Positions 18,616 through 26,540 of a DNA stretch of 64,000 bases are shown here, in pieces. The notes under the pieces were generated by a model. The model made no database searches. It was not told the origin of the DNA and was given only the letters and a program-made list of their open reading frames with translations. A program made the position numbers and the translations under genes. Numbering within the stretch: position 1 is the first letter of the stretch; every line of letters starts with the position of its first letter. The stretch is from RGIG5612 sp045616165 (GTDB lineage Bacteria; Bacillota; Clostridia; Lachnospirales; Lachnospiraceae): contig JAZLGF010000013.1 in the NCBI GenBank assembly GCA_045616165.1, positions 238,638-302,637 of the forward strand, read 5' to 3'.

Positions 18616-19083
18616 ATGGGTAAAGATAATTACAAATTAATAGCTAATAATAAAAAAGCATATCATGAATATTTTGTTGAAGAAACTTACGAGGCAGGTA
18701 TAGAACTTGTTGGAACAGAAGTTAAATCTTTACGTATGGGTAAGTGTTCTGTTAAAGAAGCTTTTATTCGTGAAAAGAATGGAGAACTATTAGTTTATGG
18801 TATGAATATTTCTCCGTATGAAAAGGGAAATATTTTTAATAGAGATCCTTTGCGCATAAGAAAGCTTTTATTACATAGAGCTGAGATTTCTAAAATTACT
18901 TCTTATGCTATGCAACAAGGTTGTACTATAATTCCTCTTAAAGTTTATTTTAAGGGTAGTTTAGTAAAAGTTGAGCTTGGTCTTTGTAAAGGTAAAAAAC
19001 TTTACGATAAGCGAGCTGATATAGCTAAAAAAGACCAACAACGGCAAGCGGCAAGAGATTACAAAATAAATAATTTTAAATAG
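18616..19083 (+). CDS. smpB: SsrA-binding protein SmpB
   Basis: Binds tmRNA and brings it to stalled ribosomes for trans-translation. The 155-residue protein has NKKAYHEYFVEETYEAGIEL (key HEYF, AGIEL), GTEVKSLR and the Lys/Arg-rich tail beginning YDKRADIAKKDQQR. The tmRNA gene lies 1.8 kb downstream. RNase R, which often lies between secG and smpB, is not present. Confidence 0.95.
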   Translation: MGKDNYKLIANNKKAYHEYFVEETYEAGIELVGTEVKSLRMGKCSVKEAFIREKNGELLVYGMNISPYEKGNIFNRDPLRIRKLLLHRAEISKITSYAMQQGCTIIPLKVYFKGSLVKVELGLCKGKKLYDKRADIAKKDQQRQAARDYKINNFK

Positions 19084-19094
19084 AAGGATAACTT

Positions 19095-20396
19095 ATGGCT
19101 ATTTGGAACGAAGCAAAAGAATGTATGAGCAGAGATGAGCTAAGCACACTTCAAAGTGCTAGGCTTAAAAAAGTTGTAAATAATGTATATCACAATGTAG
19201 ATTTTTACAGAAAAAAGATGCAAGAACTTGGTCTTGAACCAGGTGATATTAAAGGTATAGAAGATTTAGATAAATTACCTTTTACTACAAAAGATGATTT
19301 AAGAAAAAATTATCCTTTTGGTTTATTTGCAGTTCCTAAATCTGAAATAGTAAGATTACATGCATCTTCAGGAACTACTGGAAAAGCTACAGTAGTTGGT
19401 TATACAAGAAAAGATATAGAAAATTGGTGCGAATGCATAAGTAGATGTATAGCAATGGCTGGTCTTGGAAAAGATGATATTATTCAAGTAGCTTTTGGTT
19501 ATGGGCTTTTTACTGGTGGATTAGGAGCTCATTATGGTGTTGAACATTTAGGAGCAACTGTTGTTCCACAATCTACTGGAAACACAAAAAAACTTATCAA
19601 CATGATGATTGATTTTGAAGTAACTGGACTTATGTGCACACCTTCTTATCTTTCACATATTGCTGAAACTATTGAAGAGATGGGTGTTAAAGATAAAATT
19701 AAACTTAAAGCCACCTTAAATGGAGCTGAGCCATGGACAACAGAAATGCGTCTTGATCTCGAAAATAGATTAGGCATTAAAGCTTATGATATTTATGGCC
19801 TTAGCGAGATGATGGGGCCTGGTGTAGCAAATGATTGTAGTTTTCATAATGGTATGCATGTTTTTGAAGATCATTTCTTACCTGAAATTATTGATCCAAA
19901 TTCATTAAATTCTCTTGATGATGATGTTACAGGAGAGCTTGTATTTACATCACTTACAAAAGAAGGTATGCCTCTATTAAGATATAGAACTCGAGATTTA
20001 ACCAGTATTAATCATAAACCTTGTGAATGTGGAAGGACTTTAGCAAGAATTTCAAGATTCAAAGGTAGAAGTGATGACATGCTTATTATAAGAGGCGTTA
20101 ATGTATTTCCTTCTCAAATTGAAACAGCGCTTCTTACTATTGATGGAACTACACCTAATTATCAGATTATTGTTGAAAGAGAAGGAGCTTTAGATTCACT
20201 TACAATATTAGTTGAGGTTGAAGAAAAATACTTCTCTGATGAAATTAGACAACTTGAATCTCTTACTAAAAAGATTGCATATACTATTCAACAAGCAATC
20301 GGTCTTGCTACAAAAGTAAAACTTGTTGAGCCAAAGACTATTGAAAGAACAGATGGCAAATCGAAACGTGTAATTGATAACAGAAAGTTTGATTAA
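19095..20396 (+). CDS. Phenylacetate-CoA ligase family enzyme
   Basis: AMP-forming acyl-CoA ligase of the PaaK family. The ATP-binding loop HASSGTTGKATVVGY, YGLSEMMGPGV and RGVNVFPSQIE motifs are clear, and the C-terminal domain ends with the lysine-containing RTDGKSKRVIDN. 433 aa, normal. In anaerobic Clostridia such enzymes are often next to indolepyruvate:ferredoxin oxidoreductase and handle aryl acids from amino acid breakdown; that partner is absent here. AAGGATAA precedes the ATG. The following ACT protein is a common partner. Confidence 0.88.
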   Translation: MAIWNEAKECMSRDELSTLQSARLKKVVNNVYHNVDFYRKKMQELGLEPGDIKGIEDLDKLPFTTKDDLRKNYPFGLFAVPKSEIVRLHASSGTTGKATVVGYTRKDIENWCECISRCIAMAGLGKDDIIQVAFGYGLFTGGLGAHYGVEHLGATVVPQSTGNTKKLINMMIDFEVTGLMCTPSYLSHIAETIEEMGVKDKIKLKATLNGAEPWTTEMRLDLENRLGIKAYDIYGLSEMMGPGVANDCSFHNGMHVFEDHFLPEIIDPNSLNSLDDDVTGELVFTSLTKEGMPLLRYRTRDLTSINHKPCECGRTLARISRFKGRSDDMLIIRGVNVFPSQIETALLTIDGTTPNYQIIVEREGALDSLTILVEVEEKYFSDEIRQLESLTKKIAYTIQQAIGLATKVKLVEPKTIERTDGKSKRVIDNRKFD

Positions 20397-20406
20397 GGAG
20401 TTTATT

Positions 20407-20817
20407 ATGGCATTTAAACAATTATCAGTTTTTCTAGAGAATAGAGAAGGAAGGTTAGAAGATTTATTTGGATCTTTTGTTGATAATAATATTAATATTC
20501 AATCTTTTTCTCTTGCTGAAAACAGTGATTATGGAATTTTAAGATTAATTGTTTCTGAACCTGAGAAAGCTAAAGAAATATTAAAAACAAAAGATTTTAG
20601 TGCATCAGTAAATGATGTTATTGCTGTTAAATTAGAAGGTGGTTTTACGTCAATTAAGGAATTAACTGATGCGCTACCTAATGATGTTAATATTGAATAC
20701 ATGTACGTATTGAATACTGATTTAAGTAATCAATCTATTGTATTTAAAACTAATAACGTTTTAGAAATAGAAAATGTATTAAAAGATAAAGGTTTTTCTT
20801 TAATAGAATCTTTATAA
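20407..20817 (+). CDS. ACT-domain protein
   Basis: Small cytosolic protein (136 aa) of two ACT-like units: KQLSVFLENREGRLEDLFGSF at the start is a typical ACT strand-helix with a ligand-binding turn, and a second weaker unit follows. ACT domains bind amino acids or related small molecules. Position after the phenylacetate-CoA ligase gene suggests that it senses an aromatic amino acid; this is an inference. AAGGAG lies before the ATG at 20407; the longer frame would begin inside the ligase gene. Confidence 0.8.
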   Translation: MAFKQLSVFLENREGRLEDLFGSFVDNNINIQSFSLAENSDYGILRLIVSEPEKAKEILKTKDFSASVNDVIAVKLEGGFTSIKELTDALPNDVNIEYMYVLNTDLSNQSIVFKTNNVLEIENVLKDKGFSLIESL

Positions 20818-20844
20818 TATATTTGCACTTTGATTTATTAATAC

Positions 20845-21189
20845 GGGGCTGTACAGGTTTCGACGGGGTTTTAGAAGCTTATTAAGCCACTGGTAGTGGG
20901 TAACTACCTTAAAATATCCAATTAAATTTAAACGCTAAATCTAATAAATTAGCATTAGCTGCCTAAGTTGCAGCTCGTCGAATTTTAGATGCCCACAGCT
21001 AAAATTTCGGCGTCATTTATGTGGGGAACTCTTTAGCCTAAGCTTGTAAGCTAAAGAACATTTTCAAGCTACCTTAACAGAAAGTCTGTCATTGGGGATT
21101 CTATTAGGGGAATAAAATTTCAATGACTATAGTGGAAGAAAGATAAGTGAAAGAGATTTCGGACAGGGGTTCGATTCCCCTCAGCTCCA
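20845..21189 (+). ncRNA. ssrA: Transfer-messenger RNA (tmRNA)
   Basis: Rescues stalled ribosomes and tags nascent proteins. The 5' end GGGGCTGTACAGGTTTCGAC is the classic tmRNA start, and GGGGCTG pairs with CAGCTCC at the 3' end. The T arm is GGGGTTCGATTCCCC. CCA is not encoded; the base after the discriminator A is T, so CCA must be added after transcription. A tag frame lies at 20934-20966. smpB lies upstream. A TATAAT at 20813-20818 could supply a promoter inside the end of the ACT gene, with a 5' leader removed by RNase P, but no good -35 is seen. Confidence 0.96.
20934..20966 (+). other. tmRNA tag reading frame
   Basis: GCT AAA TCT AAT AAA TTA GCA TTA GCT GCC TAA encodes AKSNKLALAA followed by stop. 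The -LALAA end is the degradation signal typical of SsrA tags. GCT at 20934 is taken as resume codon because bacterial tags usually begin with Ala; this is an inference. Confidence 0.75.
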
Positions 21190-21190
21190 T

Positions 21191-21234
21191 AAAAATAGCA
21201 GAATACTATCGTTAGATAGTGTTCTGCTATTTTT
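21191..21234 (+). terminator. Intrinsic terminator of tmRNA
   Basis: AAAAATAGCAGAA (21191-21203) pairs with TTCTGCTATTTTT (21222-21234); ACTATC/GATAGT extends the stem to a GTTA loop. Confidence 0.85.
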
Positions 21235-21244
21235 CTATAGTAAT

Positions 21245-21370
21245 GAGGGGAATCGAACAAGGAGGGAGCGAGTACGAAGTACGAGCGGAAGGAGAAGTTC
21301 CAGTGGAACTTCGACGCCGACGCGGCCTGAAAGGCGGCTGGGCCGCCGGCGGGATTCCCCTCAGCTCCAT
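21245..21370 (+). repeat. GC-rich hairpin element A, framed by copies of the tmRNA 3' end
   Basis: The left end GAGGGGAATCGAAC (21245-21258) is the exact reverse complement of the tmRNA T-arm GTTCGATTCCCCTC. The right end (21353-21370) is an exact 18-base copy of the tmRNA 3' end (21173-21190), displaced by 180 nt. GAGGGGAATC and GATTCCCCTC form a perfect 10-bp basal stem. Bases 21261-21352 are 67% G+C by hand count and contain hairpins GTAC/GTAC, GAAGTTCC/GGAACTTC and GGCGGC/GCCGCC. GACGCGGCCTGAAAGG (21319-21334) and the flanking AAGGA and GGCGG also occur in the element next to tRNA-Leu. Confidence 0.85.
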
Positions 21371-21502
21371 CATAATAAAACATTTATACGAAGTATAGGT
21401 ATATTTGTTTTATTTTTTTCATTTTATTATCACAGTTTGTTCAAAATCTATTTGTTAAAATAATAGGGTAGTTATTAATTGATTTGAAAGGAATTGCTAA
21501 AT

Positions 21503-22855
21503 ATGAAAAAACTACTTATTATTTTTATTTCTATTGTTTCTTGTTTTGCTTTGTGCGCATGCAGTGCTAATAAAGCAAGCAAAAACACTTCTGATTATTC
21601 ATTAAATAATCTTAAAAAGAAATATTCAGATGTACATTTATTAGTATTAGATAACAATACGGCCTCTTTAGATGGTGAAAAATTAAAAGATTATTCTTAC
21701 GTTTGGGAATATGATCCATCTATGGAGGAACCAATTTATACTGGTAATAAAACTGATGATTCAAAGTGTTATATAGCGCATGATATTATTTATTATCCAG
21801 AAATTGATTCATCTTCATTTACTTTAGAAAACTATGATGGTGAGATGGAGTGGGTTACGCATTTTACAAACGAAAATCTAAAGGATTATCTTTTTTCAAC
21901 GCTTCCAGTATTAGGAAATGATCTTCCAACAGATATGATGCATTCTAAAGAAGATGCATTCAACAATCCTGTTATTCATATTACGCAGCCAGGCGAATAT
22001 ATTGTCGAAGGTACTTTTAATGGACAATTATATATTGACTTAGGCGATAAAGACAAAACTTTTGATGATGAAGATAAAAAAGTTACTTTAATTTTTAATG
22101 GTGTTGATATTACATGTAGCGTTGCGCCTAGTGTTGTTTTCTATAGTCTTTATGAATGCGACAACGAATGGGAAGAAGATGATGAACACACTGGAGTAGT
22201 TGACCTTTCTGATGCTGGCGCAAAAGTTATCTTAGTTGATGGAACAGAAAATAATTTTTCAGGAACAAATATCTTTAGATTATTAAAGCCAACATACAAA
22301 GATGAAGGAACAACTGTTCAAAAAAAGATTACTAAGATGGATGGTTCATTCTATAGTTTCGTTTCGCTTCTTATTGAAGGCAATACAGGTATTATGAATA
22401 TAAATGCTCCTACATATGAAGGACTTGATAGCGAACTTCATTTAACTATTAACGGAGGCTATATTAATATCGTTTCAAATGATGATGGTATTAATGTAAA
22501 CGAAGACGAAGTTTCTGTATTTACAATGAATGATGGTAGGCTAACTATTTTTGCCGGACAAGGAGCAGAAGGTGACGTTATTGATTCAAACGGATTTATA
22601 ACAGTTAATGGAGGAATTATTTTAGGAGCATCTCCATCTGTTTCTGATGAAATCTTGGATTCAGATTCAGGAACAGAAGTTAGTGATAATGCGACTGTAA
22701 TAAATAATACTGCTTCAATTCAAGGAGGTATGCCAATGCAGCCAGATGGCGAAATGCCCGAAGGTGATATGCAAGGCGAACCAAAAGGTATGCCACCAGA
22801 AGGCATGCCAGGTCAGGGCGGAACGCCACCAGAAAAGCCAGATACTCATAACTAG
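21503..22855 (+). CDS. Lipoprotein with a Cthe_2159-like carbohydrate-binding beta-helix
   Basis: The N-terminus is a lipoprotein signal with lipobox LCAC, so the 450-residue protein is probably anchored on the outer face of the membrane. The C-terminal half (about residues 290-400) has the repeated strand pattern of Cthe_2159-type domains: LHLTINGGYINIVSNDDG, INVNEDEVSVFTMNDG and GDVIDSNGFITVNGG (key NGG and NDDG/SNG turns). That family includes a polygalacturonate-binding protein of Clostridium thermocellum. The tail is rich in Met, Pro and Gly (repeats like GMPPEGMPG). ATG 21503 has AAAGGAA upstream and is preferred over an in-frame TTG at 21494. Ligand unknown. Confidence 0.78.
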   Translation: MKKLLIIFISIVSCFALCACSANKASKNTSDYSLNNLKKKYSDVHLLVLDNNTASLDGEKLKDYSYVWEYDPSMEEPIYTGNKTDDSKCYIAHDIIYYPEIDSSSFTLENYDGEMEWVTHFTNENLKDYLFSTLPVLGNDLPTDMMHSKEDAFNNPVIHITQPGEYIVEGTFNGQLYIDLGDKDKTFDDEDKKVTLIFNGVDITCSVAPSVVFYSLYECDNEWEEDDEHTGVVDLSDAGAKVILVDGTENNFSGTNIFRLLKPTYKDEGTTVQKKITKMDGSFYSFVSLLIEGNTGIMNINAPTYEGLDSELHLTINGGYINIVSNDDGINVNEDEVSVFTMNDGRLTIFAGQGAEGDVIDSNGFITVNGGIILGASPSVSDEILDSDSGTEVSDNATVINNTASIQGGMPMQPDGEMPEGDMQGEPKGMPPEGMPGQGGTPPEKPDTHN

Positions 22856-22875
22856 AAATTATTCTAAAAATTTCA

Positions 22876-22881
22876 TATAAT
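22876..22881 (+). promoter_or_regulatory. -10 box of a probably leaderless transcript
   Basis: TATAAT ends 7 nt before the ATG at 22889 and no Shine-Dalgarno is present. A weak -35, TAGAAA (22853-22858), is 17 bp upstream and overlaps the preceding stop codon. Confidence 0.6.
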
Positions 22882-22888
22882 ATTATGT

Positions 22889-23686
22889 ATGAAAAATGTA
22901 TTGATTACCGGTGTGGCTGGCGGAATGGGTTATGCTAGCGCAACATTGCTAGAAAAGAACGGCTACAAAATTTACGGCTTGGATTATAAGGAACCTGTTG
23001 GAGAATTTAACTGGCAGTTTTTTAAGTGTGATTTAACTGATATGCAGTCGGTTAAACATACGTATGAAAATATATCTGCCCAGTTAGATTCTCCTTTTGA
23101 TGCTATTATACATTTAGCTGGAAAGTATGATTTAAACTCATTAATAGAAATAAGTGAAGAAGATTTTATTGGCATTTTTAATATTAATGTTTTTGCTATA
23201 TATAGAGTTAATAAAGTCTTTTATCCTTTATTATCAAAAGAGGGCAGAATTGTTATTACAGCGTCTGAATTAGCACCTCTTGACCCACTTCCTTTTAATG
23301 GAATATATTCAATAACTAAATCAACAATAGAGAAGTATTGCCATTCTCTTAGAATGGAATTACAGCTACATGGTCAAAAAGTTATTGAGATTAGACCTGG
23401 TGCTGTTAATACTGGTTTATTAGATATTAGTCAAAATAAGATTAATGATTTTGTTAATAATACTAATCTATATAAAGTTAGCGGAAAGAATTTTTTAGAT
23501 ATTACAAATAAAGTTGAATCAAAAAGTATTCCAGCTATAAAAATAGCTGAACTTATTTATAAAATACTTTTAAAAAGAAATCCTAAATTCATTTATAATA
23601 TAAATAGAAATCCATTACTTTTAATATTAAATGCTTTGCCTAATAGATTTCAAACATGGATAATTAAATTAATACTTAAAAAATAA
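22889..23686 (+). CDS. Short-chain dehydrogenase/reductase
   Basis: NAD(P)-dependent oxidoreductase with the SDR layout: nucleotide-binding GVAGGMGYASA near residue 8, HLAGKYD (NNAG equivalent) near 92, and the catalytic YSITK near 149-153 preceded by a Ser in ITASELAP. The C-terminal part has a predicted hydrophobic helix (LLLILNALPNRF), which suggests membrane association or a lipid-type substrate. 265 aa. The MATE transporter gene starts 4 nt after it, so the two are probably cotranscribed. The substrate cannot be told. Confidence 0.82.
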   Translation: MKNVLITGVAGGMGYASATLLEKNGYKIYGLDYKEPVGEFNWQFFKCDLTDMQSVKHTYENISAQLDSPFDAIIHLAGKYDLNSLIEISEEDFIGIFNINVFAIYRVNKVFYPLLSKEGRIVITASELAPLDPLPFNGIYSITKSTIEKYCHSLRMELQLHGQKVIEIRPGAVNTGLLDISQNKINDFVNNTNLYKVSGKNFLDITNKVESKSIPAIKIAELIYKILLKRNPKFIYNINRNPLLLILNALPNRFQTWIIKLILKK

Positions 23687-23690
23687 TATT

Positions 23691-25067
23691 ATGGCTATTC
23701 GAAATAAAAATTTTTACAAAAGAGTCTTTGCAATTATGTTGCCAATTCTATTTCAGAATGTGGTAACTAATTTAGTAAGCCTTGTAGATAATATTATGGT
23801 TGGCCAGGTAGGTACTGAGCCAATGTCTGGTGTAGCAATCGCTAACCAACTTATTTTCGTTTTTCTTTTAAGTATTTTCGGCGGACTTTCAGGTGCAGGA
23901 ATTTATACATCCCAGTTTTATGGTCAAGGAAATAAAAAGGGCATAGCAAATACTTTTAGGATGAAAGTATATCTTGGCATCGCTTGTGTTGCTATTTTTG
24001 CTATTGTTTTCTTTGTTTTTGGTAAAAATCTTATTAATATATTTTTACATCAAGGAAATGAAAACCTTGATATGAATGCAACATTTGATTATGGAATGCA
24101 TTATTTAAGATTAATGACTATTCAAATGATTCCATTCATGATAATGCAAGTTTATTCAACAACACTTAGGGAATGTGGAGAGACAATGCTTCCGCTTAAA
24201 GCTAGTTTAATAGCTGTTGCATGTAATGTTGTTGGAAATTATATTCTTATCTTTGGCAAATTAGGACTTCCAGCTTTAGGTGTTACTGGCGCTGCAATCG
24301 CAACAATAATCGCAAGATTTGTAGAATGCGGAATACTTATTATTTATACGCATTCACATAAAGATAGATTTTCTTTTATTTCGGAAGTTTTTAAAACATT
24401 TAAAATTCCAATCGACTTAGCAAAAGAAATGATTAAAAAAACAATGCCTCTTTTAATTAATGAATTTTTATGGTCTGCGGGAATGGCTATGCTTAACCAA
24501 TGTTATTCTATGAGAGGCCTTGAAGTAGTATCAGCTACGAATATTTCATCTACTGTTGTAAATTTATTTGCATGTGGAATGTTAGCAATGGGAAATACAA
24601 TATCAATTATGGTTGGGCAAAGGCTTGGACAGGGCAAACTTAAAGAAGCAGTTGAAGAAGATAAAATTCTTATTGTTTTAACTTTAATAATTACTATTAT
24701 TTTAGCTGGCGTATTAGCTCTATGCGCAAAACCTATTTCTAATATTTATAACACTACAGAAATGATTAAAAATATGGCTACAAGATTTATGTGGGTTTCA
24801 GCTATATTTATGTCTTTTGATGCGGTTACTACTAGCTGTTACTTTACTTTAAGAAGTGGCGGAAAAACCTTTATCACTTTTATATTTGATTCATTTTTCC
24901 TTTGGGTATTTTTTGTATCTACTGCTTTTATTCTTTCAAGATTTACGTCCTTACCAATATTTGCTATTTATTTTATAGTTAATTCATTTTTTGTAGTTAA
25001 AAGCATTATTGGACTAATTATGGTTAATTCAAAGAAATGGGTTGTTAATCTAGTAGAAAACAAATAA
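23691..25067 (+). CDS. MATE family efflux transporter
   Basis: Multidrug/toxic compound exporter of the MATE family (458 aa, about 12 helices, cation coupled). The first repeat contains IMLPILFQNVVTNLVSLVDNIMVGQ (key residues VDNIMVGQVG) and the second repeat NISSTVVNLFACGMLAMGNTISIMVGQRLGQG (key MVGQRLG). It follows the SDR gene by 4 nt with no clear Shine-Dalgarno and probably shares its transcript. Substrate unknown. Confidence 0.9.
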   Translation: MAIRNKNFYKRVFAIMLPILFQNVVTNLVSLVDNIMVGQVGTEPMSGVAIANQLIFVFLLSIFGGLSGAGIYTSQFYGQGNKKGIANTFRMKVYLGIACVAIFAIVFFVFGKNLINIFLHQGNENLDMNATFDYGMHYLRLMTIQMIPFMIMQVYSTTLRECGETMLPLKASLIAVACNVVGNYILIFGKLGLPALGVTGAAIATIIARFVECGILIIYTHSHKDRFSFISEVFKTFKIPIDLAKEMIKKTMPLLINEFLWSAGMAMLNQCYSMRGLEVVSATNISSTVVNLFACGMLAMGNTISIMVGQRLGQGKLKEAVEEDKILIVLTLIITIILAGVLALCAKPISNIYNTTEMIKNMATRFMWVSAIFMSFDAVTTSCYFTLRSGGKTFITFIFDSFFLWVFFVSTAFILSRFTSLPIFAIYFIVNSFFVVKSIIGLIMVNSKKWVVNLVENK

Positions 25068-25110
25068 ATTTTCCATTTAATTAATTCTAGAAAAATTGAA
25101 ATTATTTACT

Positions 25111-25116
25111 TATAAT
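25111..25116 (+). promoter_or_regulatory. -10 box of a probably leaderless transcript
   Basis: TATAAT ends 7 nt before the ATG at 25124; no Shine-Dalgarno. A weak TAGAAA (25088-25093) stands 17 bp upstream, the same pattern as before the SDR gene at 22889. Confidence 0.6.
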
Positions 25117-25123
25117 AACATGT

Positions 25124-26536
25124 ATGAAAAATTGTGATGTTATTATAATTGGCGGCGGAATTTTAGGCTGTATGGCAGCTAGAACTTTCGCTAAATATGA
25201 TTTAGATATTTGCGTTCTTGAAAAAAGAGAAGACGTTTCTTGTGGTATGACAAAATCAAATTTAGGAATTGTTTATGCTGGATATGATATGAAGCCGGAA
25301 TCTCTTAAAGCAAAGCTTTGTGTTAAAGCAAATCAGACATTAGAACAAACATGCAAAGAGCTTGATGTTCCTTTTTTAAGGACAGGCTCTTTAATGTTAT
25401 CTTTTGGGTCAAAAGGAGATGCATCATTAAAGAAAAAATATGAAGATGGTCTAGAAAATAATATTAAAGGTTTGAAGCTTATAAATAGTGATGAAATATA
25501 TAAGCTTGAACCAAATATTAAAAAGGGTGCAACAAGCGCTCTATATAGCGAAACAACTGGTTTAGTATTTCCTTTTAGTTTATGTATTGCTGCTTATGAA
25601 AATGCAAAGGATAATGGCGTTAAATTTAATTTTAATGAAGAAGTTATTGGACTTAAATATAATGAAAATAAAGTAGAAGTAACTACTAATAAAGATTCAT
25701 ATTTTGCAAAAGTAGTAATTAATTGTGCTGGAATTAATTCTGATAAAGTTCGCGAGATGTGTAATGAACCTTCAATTCGCAATGAACTTTCTTGTGCTGA
25801 TTATATTGTTTATGATGAGACAGCTGCTTTTCAAATTAATCATGTTATTTTTAATGAAAGCGAAGATAAATCGGATAAGTTTGAAATCATTCCGACTTTA
25901 TATACTAATATTATTGTTGGTGCAACAAAAATGCCTTTTAATGGATTACATGATGAGGCTACAAGTGAAGAAGGCGTTAACAAGTTACTAAACTTTACTA
26001 AAAAAATGCTTCCAAATTTGAATCAAGATCTTTTAGTAAATGAATTTGGCGGCATTAGAAATGATGCTGTTGATGTTCGTGATAAAAATAAGCATATAAA
26101 TGATTTATGCGTACTTGATGATAATGGATTAATAAGTTTAATAGGTGTTAAAACGCCTGGCATGACAATATCAGAAGAATTAGCTAAATATGTTTTTGAA
26201 ATTGCAAAAAAATATATTGGAAATGTGAAAACAAATTCTAATTTTAATCCTTATAGAAAAGGTTATACTTTTGTATTTAATCCAGAAGATTATGATCCAG
26301 CAATACATGGGGATTTAGTTTGTAAATGTAATAGAGTATTTGAAATTACAATACGAGAAGCAATTAAAAAAGGTGCTACAACAGTTAATGGCGTAAGAAG
26401 ACGAACCGGAGCATGTATGGGAAGATGCGCTGGGTCTTATTGTGAAGATAAGGTAATGGAAATTATTGCAGAAGAACTTAATATAAAAAAAGAAGATGTT
26501 ACTCGAGATGGAAAAGGTAGTAAAATAGTTTATTAA
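25124..26536 (+). CDS. FAD-dependent oxidoreductase with C-terminal [2Fe-2S] (BFD) domain, GlpA/LhgO-like
   Basis: A 470-residue flavoenzyme. It begins with the FAD-binding Rossmann motif DVIIIGGGILGCMAARTF (GxGxxG), followed by a DAO-type domain related to glycerol-3-phosphate dehydrogenase and L-2-hydroxyglutarate oxidase. The C-terminal 60 residues form a BFD-like domain with CKC and CMGRC cysteine ligands. In Clostridia this kind of protein is usually encoded with an NADH-oxidoreductase-like partner and a DUF1667 protein, which are not here. Probable substrate is a hydroxy acid or glycerol 3-phosphate. A TATAAT box 7 nt upstream suggests a leaderless mRNA. Confidence 0.85.
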   Translation: MKNCDVIIIGGGILGCMAARTFAKYDLDICVLEKREDVSCGMTKSNLGIVYAGYDMKPESLKAKLCVKANQTLEQTCKELDVPFLRTGSLMLSFGSKGDASLKKKYEDGLENNIKGLKLINSDEIYKLEPNIKKGATSALYSETTGLVFPFSLCIAAYENAKDNGVKFNFNEEVIGLKYNENKVEVTTNKDSYFAKVVINCAGINSDKVREMCNEPSIRNELSCADYIVYDETAAFQINHVIFNESEDKSDKFEIIPTLYTNIIVGATKMPFNGLHDEATSEEGVNKLLNFTKKMLPNLNQDLLVNEFGGIRNDAVDVRDKNKHINDLCVLDDNGLISLIGVKTPGMTISEELAKYVFEIAKKYIGNVKTNSNFNPYRKGYTFVFNPEDYDPAIHGDLVCKCNRVFEITIREAIKKGATTVNGVRRRTGACMGRCAGSYCEDKVMEIIAEELNIKKEDVTRDGKGSKIVY

Positions 26537-26540
26537 TAAC

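Noticed and set aside
21120..21383. Minus-strand 87-codon frame across the tmRNA 3' end and element A
   Set aside because: It runs through tmRNA and GC-rich hairpins, has GNRTP-type residues typical of false frames over RNA T-arms, and has no ribosome binding site.
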